Assembly: GCA_037954235.1 (NCBI GenBank)
Contig: JBBMOA010000015.1
Coordinates: forward strand, 24,129,569 to 24,193,568
Direction: 5' to 3'
Length of the DNA stretch: 64,000 nt
Source of the DNA: Aulostomus chinensis
Lineage: Eukaryota; Chordata; Actinopteri; Syngnathiformes; Aulostomidae
Shown here one piece after another: positions 36,657 through 50,345 of the stretch. The translations under genes were made by a program, and so were the position numbers. Every line of letters begins with the position of its first letter. The stretch's first letter is position 1. The notes beneath the pieces were generated by a model. It was not told the DNA's origin. It saw nothing but the letters and a program-made list of their open reading frames with translations, and made no database searches.

Positions 36657-36692
36657 TGACATTAAACTCAGGTCAGGCTGAGTTTAATGTCA
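36657..36692. repeat. perfect 14-bp inverted repeat with 8-base loop
   Basis: TGACATTAAACTCA, loop GGTCAGGC, then TGAGTTTAATGTCA. Pairing can continue imperfectly outward, from AGCAAACGTAG on the left to GCATGTTGCT on the right. The hairpin is short for a microRNA precursor and has no known match. Confidence 0.9.
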
Positions 36693-37346
36693 GCATGTTG
36701 CTAGTCCAAAACTTTAAGGATGTCTTGAGTTGAGCAGCTTCTGGTGCTGTCCCCTTATTTGCCTGTTGGCTATTTTATCGCAACGTCTCAACATTTGCTA
36801 GAGTACATTTTCAAAAAGGTAAGGCATCTGCACTCGATGGCCGTTTGGCAGGCTTTATCAAAGTTCAGCTATATTGAACTTTGAGCACCAAAAACCCTGA
36901 TGCTCTTAATGTACAGGGTGTGAGAGAGTGAAGTTAGTGATCCTTGAGAGGAGGACCATGCAGAAAATATCATAAAACCCACTTCTCAACTGTGCAGTTA
37001 TCGAGCTTTGCTGTGTGGTGTTATTCTGCACCGCAGCTGTCTTTGACCATCATGAAGGACCGTTATCCTTGAGCAAGTGCGCCTTAACAGCAGGTGTTGA
37101 GTCTCAGCACAGAAATCTTCTTATTCCTTATTCAAAACCTTAGCTAAATGAGAGCTGGTTATGGCCGCAAGCCTTTTTTTAACCTTTAGACTTCCTGGTT
37201 GGCAGGTTCTTTCCTTTTGTCTTCTCTCACATTTTGACTGGTTTTCATCAAATCTTGTGTCGCTTCCAACTCGCAGAATGATTCACCAATAATTGCAGCA
37301 TCTATCTTACTGATTATGTGCTAGCTAGCACATATAACCCCCTGCA

Positions 37347-37452
37347 GTGTGTGTGTGTGTGTGTGCGTGCGTGTGTGTGCGTGCGTGTGTGTGCGTGCGT
37401 GTATGTGCGTGCGTGTGTGTGCGTGCGTGCGTGTGTGTGTGCGTGCGTGCTT
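37347..37452. repeat. GT/GC compound microsatellite
   Basis: GTGTGTGC and GTGC units alternate over about 100 bp, an alternating purine-pyrimidine tract of the kind that can adopt Z-DNA. Confidence 0.92.
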
Positions 37453-37894
37453 AGCAGTGACTGTTTGTCTGTGTGTGGTGATAGAGGAGGCAGATAGAGC
37501 TCTGAAGTACAGAGATTATGTTTTACCTAAAGGCCCAGAGATTGAAGGGTGTATGGATGTGATACTTTGAGACTATGCCTTTGCCTACAGGAATGCATTA
37601 CAAATATGCCTGTAGCGCGTATATATAATCATGTATAAAACTTCTATAATGTTAAATGCGAATATATGTGTCATATGAAACAGTATTTGAAACAAGTCTT
37701 CCCTAAAGTTGTCAGGACATTTCTCTGTAGCAGTTTAATCTGTGTTTGTGTTTCCTTGAGATCGATGGAGGGGGAGTGTGACATCATTTGAGTATCGCAG
37801 GGGAAATATGGACTTGTGAAGTATGCATTTGCAGCACCAGTATTATGGTCTGTAGAAAATGAATTCCCGGACTATGGTGGCACAAGTGATGGAG

Positions 37895-37895
<1 letters not shown>

Positions 37896-37939
<44 letters not shown>

Positions 37940-37942
37940 TGT
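37896..37942. repeat. (GT)n microsatellite
   Basis: About 20 GT units. Confidence 0.95.
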
Positions 37943-40900
37943 TTATAGAGCTCATGTGCTGTATGTGTGTATTTGCAGCCATGCGTGAAGCATCGACAGG
38001 AGCACACGAGATTCAGCGTTCCTCTGCACAGCTGCGGAGCCACAAATCAGAGCGCCGTGTGCTTGTGATGCTTTCAAGCAGCATTTGTTTCCCTCTATTG
38101 GCAGACATCACCAGCTCGTGTTCAGTATGAGCTCTGAGGCTCTGAATTAAAAACATTCAAGATCAGGAGTTGTGAGGACCTGCATTAGTTTTGGTTAGTC
38201 TGAGATGTAATCAGTGTCATTGATTTGTTGCCATCACAATAGCCTTCAAATAGCTGCTCAGTCAGAATGGCTCTTTATAAAGAGACAGACATTGTTTCTG
38301 TCTTTTTCTGACAGAAAAAGGAATAATTATATCGATCAGAAATCCTGCTACTGGATCCTGTTATTAAATTTCAAATGAAGGAATCAGAAGATGAAGCTAA
38401 TTTGATCGAATAGTCATCCCTCGTGGACCATTTTCAGGTCCTGGATCCAGAGCATCCCCACTTGTCTAAATCTGTGTCAACTCTTAACAGAAAGTCTGTC
38501 ATTACTTTGAAGAGAGAGGGATTTAAATAAAGAAATGTATTCCTCTGATTTTGTCCTGCACTCACAGATTTAAAATGTACGTGCGTGAACCCAGGCTTTT
38601 TAAAATGTCCCCAACAATTCCTGAGTTAATAAGCACATAGGTGAAAAAAAAAAAAAACTCCCCCAAAAGAGCAGCAGCAGAACCAAACCCAGGAGCGGCG
38701 GCCATCCGCCTCAAATCAAGGGTGGGCATCCATCATGTTTTCAGTCTCACAGACTCAGTTGAAAGCTGATACACAGCCATTTCCTCACACTTGTATCAGG
38801 TAATGTTTGTAATTTTGGGGGGGCCCAAGGGCAGCACAGTGACAGAAAATGAGAATGGGGGGGCCATGACAGACATCAGCTTTTATTATGGTCAGTGAGA
38901 TGAGCGGAGCAGGGCTGGCGAGGTAGGCGTGAGTCAGCAGCTAACAGGAATTGATAGGTCTTGCTGGACAGGAGAGGCGTTGGATCCTGGTGTATGATGT
39001 TGTCTGATAGCATTGGACATGTGATGTCTCTGTTAAGGGCTGAGGAACGAACGGCGAGCAGCCATATAATGGGATCTCGAGGGATTTGATATTAATTTTT
39101 GATGACGGGGATCCTATGAGTTACTGTTCCTGTCAGTTATAGGAAGTACAGTTTTTGTCCTGTTGATTTTTGTATTTTGTCACGCATGGAGTGAAATGAA
39201 AATATACCAAAAGAGGTTTTTTTGAAAATGCGACTTTACAACAGCTCTTCAGTGTCATTGTTAATATTGTATTTCACTGGAAACAAATTAAAAATGTTTA
39301 TCTTGAATTATAATTATATACGTAATATTCTACCCTTCCCATGTTTGGGAATGCAGTATAGTTGCAGTTAAATTGAAGCACATGCAGTACAGTTCGAACC
39401 TCTCTGACTTTGTACACCAAAACTGGACATTAATGTCTTTGTAAATTGAATTCATGGCAGAGATGTTGCATGAGGTCATTCACCTCATTAAGCCTCGTAA
39501 CTAGTTGTTGTTTTTGTTCGTACATTTATGATAATCTAACATTATCACTGCAAACAGGAACCACCAGCAGACGTCACTGAGCTCATGTGAAAACAATGTT
39601 GATGGATTATTTTCTGTTTTTTGTTGTCCACTCAGGTAAAATGTGACTTTACTTCAGCTGCGTTTGTTAAGGCCTGGGGCGGAGAGAGAAGCTCACGCGA
39701 CCATAAATCACAACAAAACTAAAAGACTGGTAACGTGGAGTGGGAAGGGAAACGCGTGATCTTAGGTGTCACACTTTCACAATAAAAGTAGAGCCTTTTC
39801 TCCCCTATAGTTCACATTTCAGATGCACCTTTTTCCTAAATCCACACAATTCCTACTTCTCTTGCTGGATCATGGTGACATGGCGCCAGCATCTCTGGAC
39901 ACGTGTATATGTGTTGGAAATGTCACAGCGTAATAAAGTCACTGCACAGCGACAAGTCATGGAGGGCGACCTGAGCCTCCACATCAAACGTGAGCTCGCC
40001 CTCCAAACAGCCAAATGAATGTGTCTGCAGCTGGCCACAGCAACCTCTGCTTGATTTCAAAGGCCTGGATCACAGCTGTCGAGTCCCGACCTGGTCTCAG
40101 AGAGAGTCTAACTGCTGGGTGAGCTCACTTTGGGTGAGCAGACTGTTGATTCACAACAGTTCGCTGTGAAGGCATACAAGAGGAGGAACATCCACGTGCA
40201 CATGTGAATGTAGCTACATTGACTATGACAAAGAAGACCCATTTATGTTCACAGAGAGCGTCTCTGTCCTTGCATGGTGAGAGCACAAGAACAAGGCTGG
40301 ATTCCAACTTTGAAACTTGCTCGAGTGACTACTTTTACATTTTCACCAATATTCCACTTTTAATCCCAAATGAATCCAATAATTTTCTTGTAAACAGCAT
40401 ATTGCAGTTGGAAACGTGAGCTATGCTGGCATTAGTCTGGTTGCAGGAGCTGCCTTTTGAGATTTAATGTATAGAGGGTTAAGAATATGGAGCAAGGGGC
40501 CTCTCACCTGCTTACGGCCGGTTGCTAGCTTAATGCTAACGAGTAGACTGCTAACAAGCGACATCGCTCGTGCAACAAGTTTTATTTTATTAATCGTTGA
40601 ACCTGCCATAACAAAGTAAGCAAAGGAAGTGATAGAAATGCACGAAACAAAATATCTCCCTCCTTCAAGATACAAAGTTGCTGGAGCAGATTCCTGGAAG
40701 GCTTTTCTGGATTCAATAGGAACATCGGTTCTGTCCTTGAGGACTGAAGCGTCATGCTGGTTCTTGGCTGTTTTGAAGGGTGATGTTCTGTGTAAATAAC
40801 AAATTATTGTTACAGCCCATCGCTGCTCTCATCCTTATTTCACTGCATCATCACATTCAAAGTTACCAACTGGAATTCCGTCCTGGGCAAACTCCGTGAG

Positions 40901-41357
40901 CGAGAGCGCGTCCAGACCCTGAATATCTCTCTGAAGATTCGACGATTCAGATGCACGGGCTGGAGCCAGGAGAACGACGAACCAACATACAACCAACCAA
41001 ATCTCCTAAACTGCTCCTTGGAACTATCTTTTCCTTTTCTAAAATATTCCGTTCATCCTGTCATCATTATGTATGATTATGTAGCTAGTAAAATTCTTAT
41101 TTAGAGACCATCAAATATGGGATCGACAGCCGGGCTCCTGAATAGTAATGATTTAATTTTAATGAAATTAAAATGAATTTACCTTTTTATTTTTTATTTT
41201 TATATTTTATTTTTTTGCCAAAAAAGTGGAACATGAACTTGTTGCTTGAAGGTCGGAAGCATGTTCACACCCTGGTTTATTTTCATGAGCCATTGTCTCT
41301 TCTCTCTCCTCTGCTTCACTCTTCCACTTCCATCCTCATGACTTGCCTCATTCTATT

Positions 41358-41396
41358 CTCTCTCTCTCTCTCCCTCACTCACTCTCTCTCCGCCTG
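41358..41396. repeat. (CT)n microsatellite
   Basis: An imperfect CT run. Confidence 0.88.
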
Positions 41397-41971
41397 TTTT
41401 TTAATCCTCTCTGATTGTTACTTTCATGAACCCCCCGGTGGCAAAGCAGCCATTTTTTGTGTGGGAACCAGCTCCTTACAATAATGGATGTGCACTCCAG
41501 TAGCATGATAGGCCAGTGGGTTTTTGAGGGGGCCAATCTGGAGCATCTCAGGGAAGCGAGTGACACGGAAACACAGTAGAGAGACTTTTTATTATATTTT
41601 CAAGGCTGTCAACCTATTTGCTGTGAGCAGAGTAGAGCTTTCACATCCTGCTTAGCCTCTACCTTGTTCTACGTGTACCTTCATGTTGTTATTAGTGTCA
41701 CGTCAGACAAGTCTAATCCTGCAGGCACCCAGTGCTGGAGCAGAGAGCAGTGCAGCCTCCAGACAGCCGAGGCCTGAGGCCTGAGATGTTCCAGCATCCA
41801 AACATACTCCTGCAGCCAAATCCACCGCTAGACCAGCAGGGGAAAAATGGCAAAGACACATGAGAGGCCAGTGTGAGGGAGGGAGGTGGTGGTGCCCTAC
41901 CAGAGGTCACTGACTAACCTGCAAATGAAAGAGACAGAAAATACAGCGTGAGTGGAGGAAGTAGATGAATC

Positions 41972-41974
<3 letters not shown>

Positions 41975-42025
<51 letters not shown>

Positions 42026-42027
42026 CT
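41975..42027. repeat. (CT)n microsatellite
   Basis: About 25 CT units with one TTT interruption. Confidence 0.95.
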
Positions 42028-42839
42028 GCTGAGCCTCTTCTCTCTGATTAGTCAATCCCAAACAAGTCAGACAAGAAAGGTTAAAGCTGCTCAAGTCTGA
42101 GGATTTTCAATTGGCCTCAAAGCAGTCCTGAATGTTGGCTTTGATTTACCTTCCACTTCCAGTGGCTGAGGTGTTGTTGCCATTTGTTTTTTGGTCATTT
42201 CGGTGTGTTTGTGTATGGATGGGTGTATGCTAGTGGCATGAGCTGCTGTTGCTCCGCCTCTTCTCCTGACGTGCTCCATTGATCTGTCTCTAATCTAGTT
42301 TTGGCTTCCTGACAGAGCTGACTTCCCTCAGGCATTAATTATGCCTCAGTGTGGTTTATATCAGTGGGGTCCAGCACCCAGCACTCTTCTCTGCCTAATC
42401 CAATTGGATCCACGTCTATGGCCCAGCCGCTGCAGCTCTCACCCAATCAGATATATTGAGTATGTGTCGCAAGTGTTTCCCCTGGCTTGCACCCCCCCCC
42501 AGAGCGGTATGGACCATCTGTCCTCGACAGCCCCGCTACATCCATTGTTTTAAAGTCCTCCTGTGTAAAGAGTTCACTGTGTTGCATCACAGCTGTAAAG
42601 AGCACCGACCTTGCAGAGCCTCAAATCCAACCGACCTCCAGCTCATGGTTTTTGAGCGTATTATCAACTGGTATCTTGAAGTACAGCCGATCCATGTATT
42701 ATCTGACTTTTGAAGATGTGGGAAATTACTGAGCTTTCTCTCTACGTGTGGATATCTTAACTGAATGAAGCAGGATGTCTGGGGGGCTGTAGAAGCTCTC
42801 TGGCTGCTCCCTGACCTCTGCCGATCAGGTTATATCCGA

Positions 42840-43154
42840 ATGTACAACGCCAGTCTCAAGATGAGCTATGTAGGGAAGCGACGTTGGGACAGCATGATGA
42901 GCAACTCGTCCCTGGGCTACGCTCTCCACGGAGGAAGTGTCCCAAACCTTCTACCCCCTCCACGCTCTGAGGGCTTGGGGACCCTCAAGAAGAGACTGTC
43001 CATGGATGTTCTGAGGGGTTGGGCCCCGGACCTTGGAAGCCTGAATGTGGGGCTCAATCTAAATTTGAGCCCAGTGAAATGGCCCTCGCTAGTCACGGTC
43101 TGCAAGTGGAAACAGACTCTGACAGAGAAGCTAAAGAAGAAGCATGAATCACAG
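42840..43154 (+). CDS. candidate dlg2 alternative first exon encoding about 105 residues
   Basis: An open frame starts MYNASLKMSYVGKRRWDS and ends EKLKKKHESQ, immediately before a good donor, CAG|GTTAGA at 43155, in phase 0. That is the phase required to join the exon at 59496. The peptide is rich in S, L, K and R, with a basic lysine-rich end (TEKLKKKHESQ), one cysteine and four tryptophans. The longer open frame begins at the ATG at 42765, directly preceded by an in-frame TGA. The ATGs at 42840 and 42861 are alternatives, and the one at 42861 has the better context (A at -3). A possible acceptor (GATCAG|GT at 42828) would be in a phase that no upstream exon here supplies, so a first exon is the better reading. 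I do not recognise the peptide from any described DLG2 isoform. It could also be a chance open frame, or an exon of an unrelated nested gene. Confidence 0.5.
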
Positions 43155-46100
43155 GTTAGAGAACATGCATGGACCAGAAACAAAGTCCTATTTCTACTGT
43201 ATATTTAGAATTTTCCAGGCTTTTAACACCATTTATTTCAGCATGTATAACTGATGAATGCGAGAGGATCAACACATCGGTTGGATTTATGGGATTTAGA
43301 TTTAACTGTTTCAGTCCCACTCATGTAAAGCGTCTCAGCCAGGAACGCAGCGTCCAGATGAACAGAAAACAGACCAAAAAACAAAACCAAAGCAAATAAA
43401 GGTACATTAAACGCGCGTGAGACAGCAGAGCAGTGTCACACCAGCTGTCTGACGGAGGAACGCCGTGCTGATCTAAACAAAGCAGCGCCTTAATGAGTCA
43501 GACACAAGACCCTTCAGCGTTCAACTGACCACCGTGGAGGTGTTAACCAAGGTTTGCTGTTGCTTTTAGACGCTTTGATCAGCTGTTGTGAAAAGGAAAA
43601 CCAGCAGCTCCCAAAAAACTTTTATAATTTATCTTAATTTTTGTGTTTCTGTTCAGGTGGGAATGAGAGAAAGTCAAATGAATACAAATCCCTCCCTGCA
43701 GGAGAGGGAACCACACCTGAAGTAGAACTGTGGAGAAAGGCAGGAGTAGCGCTTTGACACCCACAGAGTGAGACACAGGAACGCAGGGACAGGAAACAAG
43801 GCAGCAGCATTTACAGTTTTACTGCTGCGATTATTTAAGTGCTCACCAATATTGCTATGACTGAAGCAGACAATGATACTTTCATATTGATTTTATTCAC
43901 CAATGGAAATGATCGTCTAACCGCTTTATTAAGTGTTCAATGGCTCCTCCTACTTCCTGTGTGCAGCACGCTCATGTCACAGCACTGTAGCTGCACCTGA
44001 ATCTGCTAAATGTTCCTCCTCCGATGGTTTCAGGCTCTACCACGGAGAGAACAGTAAAGAAACGTCCCCTGCTGCTCTGATTTCAAACCTGTCCCAGCTC
44101 TTACAATCAGTTAAACTACAAATGCGGCTCTCCGTTCCGACAGGTTCCTTATAGAGGTGTTGCAAGAAAGCTAAATAATATGACTGTGCTGTGATCAGTG
44201 TTGGTGTCAACGCTGACATTTCCCACCAAACTATGACAAAACGTTAATCTGCCATTTTAACACATCAGTCACAAATCCAAGGCAGAAGAAAACACGTATT
44301 TCAAACAAGAATAAAAAAATCACTTCTGTGGCACCAGAGTAATAGTTGTCGACGCTTTTTAAACGGGAAATACACGGAGCCCAAACTCATCGGGATGGCC
44401 GTGATGGTGCATCGCAGGCATGCTTCAAGTGTGGGTAGCAGTTGTACAGCAGTGATAAGACATTTCCAATTAGCAGAGCTCACAGTGCACCGCATTGTTG
44501 TTGAATACTCCCACTCCTCATTCGCTTGTGGGCGAGGCTTCAGCCTGAATGGAGTCACCGATGGTAGTTCATTCTCCTTTTTTATGTTTTTCATCCTAAT
44601 TAATTCAAACTCAATACCGCTTTCTCTTAGGCACTCAGCAACACACCCACCAGTCGAAGAAATCACACTCATACAGTTTCCTTCCCTGTGTTGCGGTAGA
44701 ATGATGGAGAATGTATTCAGTTCACTGAACAGAACGTCTTAGAATTGGCATCAATCGGTGGAGTTGCCGAGTTTGCTACCACCGATCTTTTTGCCATTGA
44801 TAACATTAGAAAAGTGCCTCTTTTTAAAGTCTTTGGTGTCTTCTTCTACCTCATGTAGGAGTTGATGATAATACCTTTCTGTGCACACAGGTGTGTGTGG
44901 TGAGGCCCAACGCTGGCACCTCACCGTCCTGACACAGAAGGTAGCATTTGCACCACTGACCACCAAGTCCAGTATTCAGAGTGTGACGCTCAGACTGGAG
45001 GCATTGAGATCTGATCTGATTGCTGCGCCCTTTCGGCCACGTGAACTCAAATATTCCTGTCTTTGTTTCTGTAAGCATGTACGTATAAGACAGGCTGCAT
45101 TGCTGCTTGTTCCTACACTTGTTTTCTGTAGTAGTTGGACTGTGTGGGAGGGTCATTTGAGGTAATTGATGTACAGATGAGTGATGAGCTGAGGAGAGGC
45201 AGGATGATGGTGCCTCTGTCCACAGGGCGCACGGGTTCATTGAGCAGTTTAATGAGTGTAGAAAGGATGTGAGTCATATACTTTGGCATTTGCAGTCACC
45301 AGATCTCGACCCTGCTGAAGATCGAAGGCAGGATGGGCGGATGTGTTAAAAAGCTTTCTCCACGACCATCATCAGACTGGTGGTCTTCATCTCTCCGGTG
45401 CAGCTCCAGAGAAATAGACCGTACCGTAAGGTACTGAAGCTGGTGTGTTGGCGCTGGCAGCACCTGGATGTAACTCATACATACATAAACAGTATATGTT
45501 TGATATATGTGACTTGAGACATTTCTTGAAAATTGCACGATTGGAGGAGACCCAGATATGGGGTTTTGTTGGTGAGATAGAACACAACCTATCAATGGAG
45601 GGTTTGAGTTCTACTCAGAGGTGTTCTGGATATTTCCTTTTCTCATTCTGGTATGGACAAATGACTGGAACACCTAGTAACCCAGTAAAAACTTCAATCT
45701 TGTACAGGCTTCAAAATTTCAATCGCTGTCGAGAGTGATTACGGTAGGACTTCTGGGCAAAACAGCATTATTTTGTGTGTCAAGTGGCCAAAATGAGCTC
45801 TGTTCAAGGACACCGGACGATGAAGGTGTTGATGGGGAAGGTTTTTGTGCGCGATCATAACTGGATTTGTTCAGCTTGACAAAGTTGGCTCGCTGGATGC
45901 GTCAATGTTGATCAGGATGTTGTGAGTTGCAGTGGATTTAGTTGAGTCGTACTGTCAACTGGTAACGGTCCAGCACCTGGTCGGCCATGTTGGAAAGGCT
46001 CTACTACCTCCTTAGTCCTCTGCTTATTTGTTGCATTGATGGAAGGTCAGGGCTTGTGCGTTTAAAGCACTTTTACATGACTAACTTGTCCTGCTTATCA

Positions 46101-48084
46101 TATGCTAAGCCTGCTCTATGCAGTCAAATATCTAAAAGGCTCCAGGGATGATCACATGAGACCTCTGAGATTACATTCAGGTGAGCAGCAGAACTGAGAT
46201 GCTCAAATTTCCTCACGCCATTTTTATTGGTGCGTCACATTGATAAAACAGTTCTACGTTTATTTCTTCCTAGAGGGCCAACCACGATATCCTCTGGCTC
46301 TTTGTGGTTTGGCAGCTATTCAGGTTTATTGTTTTCCTTTTGATTAACTTCTTTCAAACGGATAAATCAACTTTCAATCAAGAGTGTAACGAGCTATAAA
46401 GTAGTTACGTATAAAATATGAGAAGAAACCTACAAAAAACGCTTGAAATGGCTTGAAATGTGAATATCAAAACCAAGCGTATGTGTAGGGATGGGCACAG
46501 AGGACCGTATCAGTTGGTATTGGAACTTGATTGGGTTGGTATTTAAGTACCAATAAGCTCCTTGACAAACTTCCTGCTTTTGTAATATTAATGGCTGGCA
46601 ACCTTCCATTAATGATGTTATTGATGACTTCATGTCCTGTCTTTTTTTCCTCAACAAACTGTGGAGAATAGAGTATAGTAATAAGCGGTAACTGAATCGA
46701 TAAAATCCCAGTGATATTCATTCCTGCGCCCTGTCAGGTGTTTAATACCAAACAAGCTCTTACTTGTTGTGCTGGGTGTGGTGGTGTTTCCTGCTCGGTC
46801 CAGACGGTTGGGTGTTGCGAGTGCATATGTGACAGGTGCAGCGATGTGCATTACCAGCATTAAGCCACTTCCAGAGAGCCATTAAGATTTCCACCTACTG
46901 ACAGCTCTAATTTTGGAGAACCTTTCTGTCTCCTCCCGTCATCGCACACACGATCCAAGAAAAGTTTCTTTACCAACATCCGGCAGTTCCAACCATGAAA
47001 TTGTTTCCAGGTTGTGAGAGTAAATGTATATCTTAAATGATTGCAGTGCAGGATGGTTGTTTATTGTGTTTCAAATAAGAGTCGTTAGCTCTGACAGTGG
47101 TACCAAATGCACGTACATGCTATGAGCGTTGACTCGGCAGTTCGATTCTTGGCCACCTTTTCCTCTGAAGCATCGGTAATCACACCATTCTCTGGGTGGA
47201 CTCTCTGCTTTAACTTCTTTATTTTAATTGACTTGTTTTTATATTTTTTTAACCCACAATTTAGTCTTACAGACAGGAAGTGAAGCCTGCTGGTTCTCTG
47301 TGGCTCCCTGCTGACGTGTGATGTGGACCTCTTGTAATGTTGGTGTGGTTGCCATTCGGGGTACTATCACATTTTTTTGGAGCTGTTTTCATTTTACGGG
47401 AACAATTTGCAGCTTTTCCCAACCAGTTAGCATCTTAGTGAAGATAGGCAGCATACTGCCAAAATAACTGAGACGTTCACCCCTGTTGGGATGAAGTAAG
47501 CAAATCCTTAGCGTGACCTGAAGGTGCAACTCTGCCAGTGGATTTACGCTCCTCTCATCTCAGTCACAAGCTTGAGTGACTCCCAGTGAGTGAAACCATG
47601 ACATTGCTGCTTCTTCTCTCGGGTGTCAATGCGCCCTCGCTGCTACAGAGACATTCTAGCACCGGGTTAAAAACTCTGGGGGGGAGATCAAAATAGATCC
47701 GTGGCTCTTTAACGCTACAGTTACGCTGGGTCCAACGTGGTACTGAGAGATAAACCGGTGCTACTTCAGGGTAAAATGAAATCAAGTTATTGCTTACAAG
47801 TTCTCCTGTCAATTCTCCATGCACAGTCATGCTGTCCTTGATACGTCTCCTGGTATATCTGTGCAAATATAGAGTACAAGCTACGAGTATTGAAACTTTA
47901 AGGTTATCTACCAATATGTAGCAATGTTATCAGTAAAATAGAAATAAGCGGATTTATTGTGTGTTTTATATTGTCATATTGAGTCAAAATCCAAGTGTGT
48001 ACTCTTGCTTGGTCAGCTGACATTGATTATAGTCCTGGAGTCGTTAGAAACATCAGTTCTAGACTCCAACCTCATTGCAGGATT

Positions 48085-48118
48085 GTATAATGACAATAAA
48101 GGGGCATTCTATTCTATT
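48085..48118 (+). repeat. retroposon-like 3' tail with (ATTCT)n
   Basis: TGTATAATGACAATAAAG is followed by CATTCTATTCTATTCTA. This resembles, from memory, the 3' end of common fish LINE-derived repeats. The upstream limit is unclear, and the match may extend back to about 47955. Confidence 0.45.
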
Positions 48119-48660
48119 CTAGTGGCGAGTGAAGGAATCTTGCTGTTACCACATGCTCTATCAATGTAATATCTCAGTATTAGAGCGGTCGAATGGTGTG
48201 TCAGCAGTACTGTACTTCTGAGGTTCTTGAATTATTGTAGTCTCCCACCGTTGTGTGATTGAGGGTCCTGCTGGCAACTCCGATACAGGGGATTGTTTTT
48301 CTCTTCATTTGAGGGATTTTAAGAGCTGAACTGTAATGATGATTAAAAAAAAGTCATGCAAAAAAAAAATCCCAGTCGGAACTTTCTGTATCAAAATATC
48401 CAATCTTTTTCAGCATTGTCAGTGAAAGGGATTTAATGGGTAACATGTCAGAACCTGACAGTTTTGTGGCAGTTCCACAGATTCTCTGTTCTGGGTTGGT
48501 GTTAGAAAGGAAGGAGATCATGGAGAACCTCCTTGTGTTGGTTTTTTTGTTTATCTGAAGGTGAAAGCTCACCGTTAATAATAATAATTAAAAGAAAGGC
48601 AGAAAATTTCAATGTGGAACTGGAGGGAGGTGAAGCAGGGATTTGTTTATTACTCAGCTG

Positions 48661-48663
<3 letters not shown>

Positions 48664-48710
<47 letters not shown>
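48664..48710. repeat. (CA)n microsatellite
   Basis: About 22 CA units. Confidence 0.95.
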
Positions 48711-48711
<1 letters not shown>

Positions 48712-49698
48712 GCTTGAAGGCATCTGATACAGAACCAAACCACACAGCAATTTTCAGTCCTCGAGATTCCCTCCCAGAGCTGCAGCTACATGGCCGGGAC
48801 CATGTCTGCTCTGACAACAAACAGGTGGATCCCTACTGATTTGCATCACATTTGAATGATGAACACACTCATCAGTGTGAAGGTAGTTTGTGAAGAGAGC
48901 AGCAGAGATTCCTCAAGGACACCGGTTTAGTTCAGGCTGCTAGTTAGTCAGACAACACAGTTTGAAGCTTAACTCTAAGTGCCCCCATGTGGCAATTTGC
49001 ATGCATTACATGAAGTGCAGAAACATGCATGACCATGACAGACATGGTCTCCGTTCTCCTTCAGTTCAGTTTCCTCATCCACACCGATCATGTAGATTGA
49101 GATGTATTTGTCAACAGATGTTCTATCTTGATGTCCATTTGTACAAAGGTTAAAAAAAAAAATTTGTATGGTTCATTTGTTAATTTTAAAATCTTGTAGT
49201 CTGGCTTGTGGGACCCAAACTACATAGTGACAAGAGGAGGTGGCTAAATATGCATTAAAGTACTTCAACCTTCCCTCCACGAACTTGTCCTGGCTGCACT
49301 GACCTGGAGCTCCTCAGTGTCAGCTGTGAGCGGTCCCATCAAGCAGCACAGACTCACTGAAGACCTGCCAGAGAATGATTGGCTCATCTGGAGTTTGGTC
49401 AAAGGTCAAATGGTATCTGAACGCAGTGACAACATGCAGTGGTTTGGACAGTGTGGCAGAGTATGTCGGAGGAAGTGTGACAGGGTAAACAATCACAGAC
49501 AACAAGAGTCATTTTCTAAATTTGTGTTACATAATGCACTCCCCAGGCAGGGGTGCGTCGCTTTGATAGATAACGCTTTGGTGCTCTTTGTCTGTGCTAA
49601 TAATATCAACTGGAAATGGAAGTGGGAACGTTAGTCCAAGCTAATGTCAGTCTGTATATATAAAATTGTTAAGTATTCTAACTTTTATTTATACTGGT

Positions 49699-49731
49699 AG
49701 TGTGTAGTGTGTAGTGTGTGTGTGTGTGTGT

Positions 49732-49788
<57 letters not shown>
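49699..49788. repeat. (GT)n microsatellite
   Basis: A GT run of about 40 units with TAGTGTG and GTATG interruptions. Confidence 0.95.
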
Positions 49789-50287
49789 GAAGAGGATTAA
49801 GAGTGTAAACAAGGATTTCTGCATGAGTCACTAAAATCCCTCTGTACTTTACTCTGCTGTTGTTGTGTATTTTGTGGACTTCAGTAGAAGCACATAAGTT
49901 GACGCCAGAGATGAATCAATGAATATATTTATGAATTTGTTCCGCAGACTATAAATAAACGCTGGAGGAACTGAAGCGTGACAATGTGGGTTTGTTTCGG
50001 GGACATGTTTTGATAAATGTCAATAAAGGTCACGGATCATATACGTAATGCCCATAAACCTCATATGTTGTCTAGCATGTTCCTTTAATGTTTGACCTAT
50101 GAAACCCATATGAAAGCTAAAGGTCAGGCTCAGGTTGTTGCTGTGAGACGCTGCCGTCCTCCCTCTGATTCAGACAACATCTTGCTGCAAAAGTGAAAGT
50201 GAGGAAGTCAGAAATGGTTTGTTGATGTGATTTTTGACCATCCATCCAACCATGCCCCCGCCTGCCCACACATACTCTTCATCTCTC

Positions 50288-50302
50288 TCACACACACACA
50301 CA

Positions 50303-50341
<39 letters not shown>
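50288..50341. repeat. (CA)n microsatellite
   Basis: A CA run with one CT break. A second shorter CA run lies at 50473-50504. Confidence 0.95.

Positions 50342-50345
<4 letters not shown>

Larger units (their letters stand above)
35507..42839 (+). other. dlg2 intron between two alternative first exons
   Basis: No supportable coding exon. It holds CA, GT/GC and CT microsatellites, an inverted repeat at 36657 and an odd palindrome at 38302-38320. The open frame at 36362-36595 is hydrophobic and matches nothing I know. The rest shows nothing distinctive. Confidence 0.6.

Noticed and set aside
38302..38320. 19-bp odd palindrome CTTTTTCTG-A-CAGAAAAAG
   Set aside because: It is symmetrical but low in complexity and short, and is expected by chance in a window of this size.
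42829..43154. Reading the 42840 segment as an internal dlg2 exon with acceptor at 42828
   Set aside because: That acceptor would need an upstream exon ending after one base of a codon. The dlg2 exons seen upstream end in phase 0, so a first exon fits better.
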